Assembly: GCA_012932865.1 (NCBI GenBank)
Contig: SAXG01000032.1
Location: 310,001-374,000 of the forward strand
Direction: 5' to 3'
Length of the DNA stretch: 64,000 nucleotides
DNA from: Amylostereum areolatum
Lineage: Eukaryota; Basidiomycota; Agaricomycetes; Russulales; Stereaceae
Below, piece after piece: positions 56,091 through 64,000 of this stretch. How positions within the stretch are numbered: position 1 is the stretch's first letter; every line of letters begins with the position of its first letter. Below the pieces are notes generated by a model, which was not told the origin of the DNA, did no database searches, and saw only the letters and a program-made list of their open reading frames with translations. The translations under genes were made by a program, and so were the position numbers.

Positions 56091-57503
56091 TTATGAGTAT
56101 ATGAACTGTCGTCTCCCAAAGGTCGTCCCTGGCCCGACGCGCGCTACCCGTCCCACGTCGCGGCAGGTCAAGCTGTACCGCGTCCCGCGCACCAACGTCC
56201 CGCCCTCACGCACCGCTCGTTTCTCCGTTTTTCCCGTCAGCATCTCCCAGTTCGCGACCCTGACTCGACCGTCGTCGACACGGGACGCATCCTCGTGGGA
56301 GGCGTGAACCGAGAAAAGGTCGATGTCTGTCTCGGAGATGCCGTGCAGATGGGAGGTGTACAGCTCTGAAGAGGTGATTACGAGGCTGCGCGGTTCGAGA
56401 AGAAGAGAGAGGGCAGGTGTGGGGTCGATGGGGCGACCAACGCTGGTGGCGGCGGAAGATTCGTCGGCGTAGCGGTAATAGTGCATCACCGTGTGCGAAC
56501 CGAGGGAGAGCGTCGCAACGGTTGGGTAGTACGACGGGCCGTCCTCGTGCGGCTGAGCGAGTGAGGGGACTCGTCGGCGTTGGTTGAGTGGTGTGGCTTG
56601 CGAGACGTACCATAATGCCTTGTCCCGCGTGGTACTGCCGGTAGAAATCAATTGAACGATCTTCGGATGAAAGAACGTTTGATACCTCATTCATAATGAT
56701 GTGATTGGGCCGTTCGTGCGGCGACTTGTCGAAGATACCGACGTCCTTCAAACGGGAGATGATATCAGGGCTATAGCTTGGTCAATTACCGAGTGCATTT
56801 TGGGACCTTAAAGACGCACTATTTGGTCACGAACTCGGGCATGGCTTGAGGGACGAGAACATTTGTGTTGGTCAGATCGCCGCCTGGGGGTGTGAAGAAG
56901 ATCAAGATCAGGGCGAATTTGCGGTCTGAAGTGGGCTGGTATGCCAAAGGACATGGAGACTCGACGGACGTGCCGACGTCACCGAGGTCGTGGGCATCTC
57001 CAAAGTCCCGATGCCAAAAGCAGGACATGATTCCGAGGTACATATGTAGAGTATGTCAATTGGATCGGACGATTTGAACGCACCCCATGTTTGAAGCCTA
57101 GTACGGCCACCGTGTATGGTCGGACGTACGTCAACTGATTTTAGACATTTTGCGAAAGAGAAATGAAATCTAGTAAACATACCTTCGGTTTGCGAGCTGT
57201 CGCCACTTGGGCTGAGGAGTTTCCTGGATCTAGGATGTAAAAGCGAATCAGCGATTGATCGGTGAGCACATGACGAGTCCGGGAGTCGGTGACGAGATGA
57301 GGAGATGTCAACCGGCCCAGTCGACGGGTGCCACACAATGGCACACATTGTCGCAGCCTTCCACAGTAGTACTTATCCTCAGAAGAACTTCAAGTTGAAT
57401 GGCGTACCTTTCGTACCAAGTACGCCTCCTCATCTTCCGTGACAAAATCCGGGATATAGAACGAACATTCCGAGCCGGGAACACGATGGAGAGAGAGGTC
57501 CAT
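56091..57503 (-). CDS. ALKBH6: ALKBH6-like Fe(II)/2-oxoglutarate dioxygenase
   Basis: AlkB-family dioxygenases remove alkyl groups from nucleic acids; the substrate of the ALKBH6 branch is not well settled. The start is ATG 57503: MDLSLHRVPGSECSFYIPDF then VTEDEEAYLVRK. Following exons give QETPQPKWRQLANR, LQTWG, GGDLTNTNVLVPQAMPEFV and SPHERPNHIIMNE. The core follows: HAGQGIMPHEDGPSYYPTVA with the HxD iron ligands, LSLGSHTVMHYY, LLLEPRSLVITSSELYTSHL HGI, and RGTRYSLTCRDV with the 2-oxoglutarate-binding arginine. About six short introns. Family members are 230-290 aa, which fits. A Ser/Asp-rich insert between SHLHGI and RGTRYS is longer than in animal proteins. Confidence 0.85.
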
Positions 57504-58204
57504 AGGATTGTTTTCGCGTGGTGCGATTTCCGTTGTTGCTGGTGCGGATCACTGATCAGGCCATCCAGGGATCCGAGGAGGATGGGCTCGGGGCGAACAA
57601 CGCGTGTTCGGCGTCTCCGGGATTCATTACGATGTCGCGATGAGGTCATGTCGCCGACCTCCCACTTGTAAGATGCTCGACGTTCGACTGTTCAAGTCAC
57701 GGAATCAAACCCTTACTAGCTTTGCTTAGGGTGACGTTCTTGTATATGGCCCTTTTACTTCCAAGGGCGCCATGCCGTCGACGAACGCCATACCTCGGAG
57801 CCCGGAGGCAGACCTTAGTACAGACAAGTAAAATAAACGCGCCGCTGCACTTTGCAGGTACCGGTACGACCAAGGTACGACAGCGTACCAATGACCAGTC
57901 AGCACAATGTCAATGTTGTCACCATACTTGACAAATTTTTTCTACCACATGGCATTTTGACGAGGCGTGCCAGATATCGGAAACATCACGGTTAGGGATT
58001 GGTTAGGGATCTGAAGTGTCTGTGGACGGCTGCACATGGATCGACTGCGGACTTCGAACCTCGGTGCAGTGTGACTGTGCGCTGGGACTCATGAAGCCTG
58101 AGCTTGGGTTCCCGATGCGAATAAATTGGGAAGATCAATATTCAATGCCGCAGCATCTTTGCTCGTGAAACGCATGCGAGTGAAACTTGCTCGAAGGAGT
58201 AGCC
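57504..58204. other. Intergenic divergent promoter region
   Basis: Lies between the ALKBH6-like gene (minus) and the next plus-strand gene. No gene or clear TATA box seen. Confidence 0.5.
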
Positions 58205-60753
58205 ATGAAAGACAAGAACCCCTTGCCGGATGCTGACGTAAGTGCTTAACTGGCTAATAATGTTTATGACGTTCGATCTCTGAACGCACCACCACCACCA
58301 CCCTCCCGTCCCCTCCCGCCGCCGTCGATGCTCATCGTCTCCCGTTAATACTAATGTTCTCTACACTCTCATCTTTTCTACCCTCTTCTCTGCAGCAACA
58401 GTCTACCGAGGACAAGAAGGTCGGCACGGATTCGCCCAGGCCTGCGGAGAAGCCATCACAACCGGCCAAAACACAACCAGAGCAGGCGTCCTCGTCTGTC
58501 GACGAGGTTGGAGTGGTGAGAAGAGAGAGGAAGGAGAAGAAGAACACACAAGAGGTGCGTGACTTGGTTTCTGTCTTTTCTCTGTCGCCGAACAGGCGTT
58601 GGGATGGGTTGCGCGGTACACCCTGTTGGAATATGACGCCGACGAAGTCATCGGAGGACTATATGCCCCACCGCTATCAGTCTACATATCAGTCCACCCT
58701 CGGTGCTTCTGTCTTCACCATGTGCTTCGCCCTTCAGACGCACTCACCGAGGAGAGCGGTCGACTCAGACGGTTTCGGTAGCCGCCCGCGAATGGCACGG
58801 TGCGGGATCGATGGTCAGATTCGTGAAAACGAGTGGACTATATGTCCTCTACGAGCCCGAAATCCGTGCATGGACGCCAGGACGCAACCTGCGCTGTCCG
58901 CAGCGAGCCTGCTCTTCTGTTCGTCGGAAGACTTTTTCTTCCCATTTCTCGCGATTTCCCCGCCTCCTTCGCGCCTTCTCGACGCGAGATTCGTCGTTCT
59001 AACACTTGATCTTCAGACTTTCATTGTCGTACGACCACCTCCAGCAAAAAACAACCACCCTCTCAACCTCCAGGTCCAACTTGTACCACCGCAAGCACGC
59101 GATCGGTCCCAGCGCCGCTCTGTCGACTTCTCAATATCCTCCCGCGACAGTGGCGCCGACGACCCCAATGCGCTCGCCCGCACCCAGTCTGGCCGCTCGG
59201 ACGTGTCCTCTTACTCCGGCTATGCCTCCGTCGCGTCCTTTTCTTCCGTGGCATCGACCAGCACGACCTCCTCCCGTCGCATGATCATCCCGCTCTACAA
59301 CCTCCAGGCGCACAACGTGATGCAGAACGTGATCGTGGACGCGGGCACGGACGCCAAGGTGTCCAAGTTCATGCGCCGAGGACTGGAAGTCATCGGTCTC
59401 GCCGTGCTGGAGCCACTCGAGGTTTTCGGGACCAACTCAAGCTTGGCGTTCGAAGTGCCACTGTCCCCCAGCACCCGCACGAGCATGGACGACCGCCGGG
59501 ATTTCATCCACAGCGTCCAGGCAGGGGAACACGAACGCCCGCAGACCGCGACCTCCTCCGTGCTCTCCGTCTCCTCCGCGGGCACAGATCCACACGCGAC
59601 GCCCGTCGCAGGCCACGGCTTCCCCGTGCCCCCCGCCGGCGCAGCCCCCGAGCGCAACGGCGCGAAGAAGATCTTCGGCAAGCTGTTCAAGAAGAAAGAC
59701 ACCGCACCGGCCGCACCCGAACCCGCCTCGCCCTCCGCTGCGTCCTTCCTCAGAGTGCCGCGCGCGAAGGCGCCCGCGGGCCAGGCAAAGCGCGGATCGT
59801 GGGCACCCCCGCCGCCAGCACACGCCCAGGAGGTGTCGGGCGCGTCGACAACGGCCGGCGTCACGCTGCAGCCTGCGGTGCTCGGGCTCCAGCCTATCCT
59901 CAGCTCGCCGATCAACCCCCCGCGCGGACGGCCCCACAGCTACGCCTGGCTGGTCAGGCGGTGGATCAAAGGCGGGGACGAGGGCATCCTCGGCAACGTG
60001 ATCGGGCTCGTGGGCGGCATGGGCCTCTCGGACGACAAACGGCGGTCGCGCATGCCAGAGGGCGGGCAGGTCGAGGTGCAGTTCATCTGGGCGCGGGGCA
60101 GGAAGCCGGTGGGAGGCAAAGGCGCGAGCGCGAGCACGAAGGAGACGCGGCGGAGGAGCACGGGCGGGCTCGCGTCCGACCCGCCCTCGCTGTCCTCATT
60201 GACGCATCCAGACGGGAAGCGGGCGTCGACGGACCAACACAGCATCTCCACGGGGACGAGCGACGAGCCGCCGCCGTCCTCGATGGCGGGGATGGAGGAC
60301 TCGGGGGACGAGAGCGATCCGGAGGACTCGGAGCGGCCGTGGACGTGCACGCTGGTCATCCGACGGGTGTCGTCGCCCGGGGTGGGCGCGGACGCGAGGC
60401 TGGAGGACATGGCGTCGCCGACGGACGGGCACATGCCGCAGACGCTGATCCGGATGAAGGTCGCGACGTTCTCGCCGACGCCGCACCATCCGAAGGTGGT
60501 CTCGCTGCTGAAGGTGCCGTTCCCGCTCCCGGACATCGTCGTGGACCAGATGATCGTGCATCGGCGCGTGGTGACGCCGCAGGGGCTCGCGCGGCCGAGC
60601 TACGACCCCAGTTCGCAGAAGGGCCTCGTGCTGACGGCGGAGGAGATCAAGGATATCGTGTCGTCGACGGGGCTGTGGCTGGTGGTGCGGGAGAACATTG
60701 GCGGGGTGGGGAAGGTGAGTAGGAAAGGGGACGGGTGGAGGATTCGGGCGTGA
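58205..60753 (+). CDS. Conserved basidiomycete protein of unknown function
   Basis: Exon 1 (58205-58237, MKDKNPLPDAD) is followed by introns GTAAGT/TGCAG and GTGCGT/AACAG that join in phase to QQSTEDKKVGTDSP and ALGWVARYTLLEYDADEVIGG. A further intron or two between about 58670 and 59010 are unresolved; TVSVAAREWHGAGSMVRFVK and YVLYEPEIRAW lie there in another frame. The last exon is long: IIPLYNLQAHNVMQNVIVDA, RGLEVIGLAVLEPLEVFG, a Lys-rich KIFGKLFKKK, YAWLVRRWIKGGDEG, VEVQFIWARGRK, WTCTLVIRRV and FPLPDIVVDQMIVHRR, ending GDGWRIRA. It recalls agaricomycete proteins of unknown role. No catalytic motif or membrane segment seen. Confidence 0.7.
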
Positions 60754-61676
60754 GGGGAGGGGTGTGGCTTCTTCCCTACTGGCTTCGGGTGTTAGACTAA
60801 TCCCTTTCTGTTTCTTTGTTTTTTATTGTCTTTCTCATCCTCCTCCAAGGCTCCACCCCTCTCCCTCTCCCTGTGTCGATACTCGTTATGTTTGGCTTGG
60901 GTCACGAATCACGATCGATTATGTCTTTCAGATGTACCTATGCCAGTTGGGGCTGACTTTATTTTCTACCCTTTCTTTTTCTTGGATGCTTTGCTCCGAT
61001 ACCACAGCACGGTGGGTGACGACGGTCATACACGATACGGTTACTGCTCGTATTGATATTGCGGATCCGGTGGCAGCTACAATATGGGGGCAATATGGGA
61101 GGAAAACGGCCATCACTAGTAGTACTGATTGTAGCCTTACGACGATTCCACCCTTCGTATACCCACTTTTTTCGGCAGCGGGTCATCCAGAGTCGCATCG
61201 ACGTGATACCCAGATTGAAAAGATATCCCATTATCACTATTACAGCTAACTGCTTAATACACTTTTACATCAACGAGCAGTGAAGCAAAAAGGAAACTTG
61301 CTGTGCGACATCTCGTAAAACCGACTTCCGAAAGCACCCAGGAGTTGGGACCAAGAAGCAGCTGAATAAATGCCGTATGGGCTTGATCTCCCCCCGCATT
61401 AGCAGCTCGAAAACGCCGGGTGGGTGAAGATGCCCGGCGCTGAGCGAAGAAAGAGGGTTTGTAACGATGCAAGCGACGGTGCGTACCGCGCAGAGGCGAG
61501 CCGACGGGCTGGCGAAGAAGAGAGTAGGTTTGCGGGGACGTCATGGGAATGATATGAGCTCAGGGAGTCGGAACGTGTTCATTTTGATTGAGGGGTGCAG
61601 AGGACGGATGGGGAAGGGTGGGAGAAAGAAGGTGGGCGGAGGTGATGAAAAGCAGTCGCGTGGTTCCTGCGGATTT
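60754..61676. other. Intergenic region
   Basis: 3' flank of the previous gene and start of the upstream region of CHO2. Nothing recognisable. Confidence 0.5.
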
Positions 61677-61683
61677 TATAAAG
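61677..61683 (+). promoter_or_regulatory. Probable TATA box upstream of CHO2
   Basis: TATAAAG on the plus strand, the only good TATA match in the 1.4 kb before CHO2. If used, it implies a leader of about 500 nt containing the short frame at 61797-61886. Confidence 0.45.
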
Positions 61684-61796
61684 GGAACTTTAGGGCAGGT
61701 TCCGGCAGACGCCGTCACGCCGGCGAGAGCACGGGCACCTCTTCAAGCCCTTCAAACCACCGCTCTCCGCATTTCTGCCTCAAACCTCCTCAGAAT

Positions 61797-61886
61797 ATGT
61801 CGCGGACTCTTCACGTTAACGCTCGCATAATTGATCTGGATTTCTACGATGAAGAGAAGAGAGCAGGGGAGCGGCCACGCGACTGA
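61797..61886 (+). CDS. Short upstream ORF (29 codons) before CHO2
   Basis: The first ATG after the probable TATA box. It encodes MSRTLHVNARIIDLDFYDEE plus nine more residues and stops at 61884-61886, about 330 bp before the CHO2 start. It could be a regulatory upstream ORF or chance. No similarity is recognised. Confidence 0.25.
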   Translation: MSRTLHVNARIIDLDFYDEEKRAGERPRD

Positions 61887-62219
61887 GGGCAGGGAGGTGG
61901 GCGCAGCCTTGTAACCCTGTTCAACCCTGTTACTTTTGGAAACCGAGTGGGGTCAGCGATTGGTCTTCCTTTCCTGCTCGTCCACGACGTCCGCCGCCGC
62001 CACCGCCGCCGCCAAAGCGCCCCCCGCCACCGCCCGCAATGCAGCCCCGAACGACGTCGAAGGCGGTGGAAGCCGCCGCTCATCGACCGCCCGACACGTG
62101 ATAATCGCCTCGCGCGAGAGGGTCTCCTCTTTTACGTCCTTTACGTCTTCGACCGCCTCCCCTTCCTGTCCAGTACTCATCGCGCGCCTGTGCGATTCCT
62201 CTCCCCTCTCATTTTCCTC

Positions 62220-64000
62220 ATGGACGGCATCTCGACGGAGGGCCTGCGCCAACGGCACAAGCTAGGCCCCGAAGAGGTTGCACACGACAATGCTACGACA
62301 GACACGCACCACGTCAGCGACACCAAAGAGGAGGTTGTCTGGGGAAAGACGCCGGGAGGCGAGGGTGAGCGCTCCCTGTCAACCCGTGTCCGTGCAAGAA
62401 TTAACGACGACGGCCAGTGTTCCGGGTGCCCACGACGCACGACGTCGTGACCGCACTCTTGCATCCGGCCTACCCCAAATCCCACATCGACCTCTTCAAC
62501 ATCGCGCTCCTCGCGCTCCAAGCCGTCCTCTTCGTTGCCCTCCCCTCCACGCCCCGCAAGATCTTTTTCTTTTGCTACTTCGCGTTCTGGCGCGCGGCGT
62601 ACGACGCGGGGCTCGGATACGTCCTCACGAAGCAGAGCAAAACCAAGTGGATCGTGAAGGAGGTGCAGCGGCGCGGGTGGCTGGACGAGAAACGGAGGCC
62701 GGAGGTGAGGAGGTGGATCAAGGACCAGTTGGTCGGGAAAATGGGGAAAGATTATTCGTTTGACGTGCGTTGCATCCCTCCCTTTGCCGTCATGTTAGGG
62801 ACTCGTTTACTGACGCGATCCGCAGGAATTGCCCTTGGAGTACAACACATGGCTTCTATTCCGTCAAGCAGTAGACATCATCTTAATCAAGTACGTCCGC
62901 TTGCCGCCGTTCGAGACGCGCCAGCTCATATCATCGTCCAGCGATTTTTTATCCTTCTGTCTCTTCGCCTTCGCGTGTTTCCGCGTCCCGCTTGATCTCG
63001 GTATCTTCGTGCATATATTGAGGTACGTGAACACCCAGACTACCTGTGCCAACAGTCCCGCACTGACATGCACCTTTTTTCAAGGTGGGTCGGCGGCATC
63101 GTGCTCATCGGGTTCAACTTGTGGGTCAAGTCGGAGGCGCATCACGTCGTGAAGGACTACGGCTGGTACTGGGGCGACTGTTTCTTCCAGCGCGGCGCGC
63201 TCGTGTTCGACGGCGTGTTCGAACTTGCGCCGCACCCGATGTATTCCGTCGGTTAGTGTTTGTCGTCCCTGCCCCAGACAGGCTGTTCTGACCTCGCGTT
63301 TTGCAGGCTACGCCTGGTTCTACGGCCTCTCGCTCATCGTCGGAAGCTATCCAGTATTATTCGTCAGCATCGCAGGCCACGCCGCGCAGTTTGCGTTCCT
63401 GGTGTTCTTTGAGAATCCCCGTGAGTCCGCCTGCGTTCTCGCCAAACATGCGTCCTGATCGTCCGGAAAGATATCGAGCGCTTCTACGGCCAGCGCAAGC
63501 CCCTCGCCGAGCGCGTGCCCGTCCGCAAGGAAGGGACCCATTCGCGGCAATCGTCCGGCACCGTGAGCAGTGGGGGCGCGCGCACGCGTTCTTCCTCGGA
63601 GCCGCTCGACCCTGCGGAGATCCTATCCACACCTTCGGCCACCGAGGGCGAAACCGCGACGGAAAGCGAGACGGAGACCGAACTCGAGGATACCCCCAGG
63701 ATACCGCCGCGCAAGGACCTTCCGACGCCCGCCACCGTCCGTGCGGGGCTCGCGAAAAAGCGGAGCCAGTCGCCGGTGTCGTTCCACGACCTGCGCAACA
63801 AGTACTTCCGCAAGGACGCGATGTTTTTGTGCAACTTCGACATGCTGCGGTTCGCGCCTCTGTTCTCTGTTCTCCGTTCTTTTCCGTGGCTGACGACGAG
63901 GGGCGGGGCAGGGCGACGGACTTCATGCTCCTCCTGGCGATGGTCTACCCTTTGACGTCGGCGCTCCTCCCGAGGCTCTCCCCATCCGGCGCCCTCGCGC
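62220..64000 (+). CDS. cho2: CHO2, phosphatidylethanolamine N-methyltransferase (partial)
   Basis: Cho2 carries out the first methylation of PE on the way to phosphatidylcholine, in the ER membrane, using S-adenosylmethionine. Exon 1 (62220-62364) begins [21 protein letters not shown] 53-nt intron joins in phase to [20 protein letters not shown]. Membrane segments follow: [36 protein letters not shown] and [20 protein letters not shown]. Signature motifs are [34 protein letters not shown] and [16 protein letters not shown] Ser/Thr/Glu-rich loop then precedes [20 protein letters not shown]. The C-terminal half runs off the right edge. Fungal Cho2 proteins are about 850-1000 aa; roughly the first 400-450 are present. 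Confidence 0.9.

Overview
The window looks like nuclear DNA of a filamentous basidiomycete (Agaricomycetes). Coding exons are interrupted by short GT-AG introns, often 46-70 nt. F-box proteins of the expanded agaricomycete type (motif THVCRRWRQVAL) recur. Recognisable single-copy genes include DCN1, an ALKBH6-type dioxygenase, a SprT/GCNA-type metalloprotease, a phytase-like histidine acid phosphatase and the PE methyltransferase CHO2. All gene models here are read by eye; splice sites are inferred.

Layout. 1-8 kb: an F-box gene, then a decayed F-box copy, a decayed SprT copy and a frameshifted copy of an acidic protein (family X). 8-10.3 kb: secreted histidine acid phosphatase. 11.3-20.3 kb: two acidic disordered proteins flanking an F-box gene with an in-frame TGA. 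22-27 kb: an unknown Pro/Ala-rich acidic protein and DCN1, whose seven introns are unusually long and full of simple repeats. 27-40 kb: almost gene-free, GC-rich and packed with homopolymers and microsatellites. It holds two 1077-bp inverted copies of an unknown element around one Gln/Pro/His-rich gene. 40-44 kb: a paralogue of the 11-14 kb acidic protein and a 268-aa unknown. 45.3-48.5 kb: a TIR-bounded element with two convergent truncated genes, a DUF6589-like protein and a RecQ-like helicase. 48.6-55.7 kb: intact F-box, family X and SprT genes, then an F-box fragment. 56-64 kb: a collinear block of ordinary genes (ALKBH6-like, a conserved unknown, CHO2 running off the edge).

The main theme is inverted duplication. 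The block at 3.7-7.9 kb is a collinear, inverted and decayed copy of 51.0-55.7 kb. Two further paralogue pairs (F-box 17/49 kb, acidic protein 12.5/41 kb) also lie in opposite orientations on either side of the repeat-rich centre. The most unusual items are the 1077-bp inverted arms with a Helitron-like hairpin plus CTAG end, and the DUF6589/helicase TIR element.
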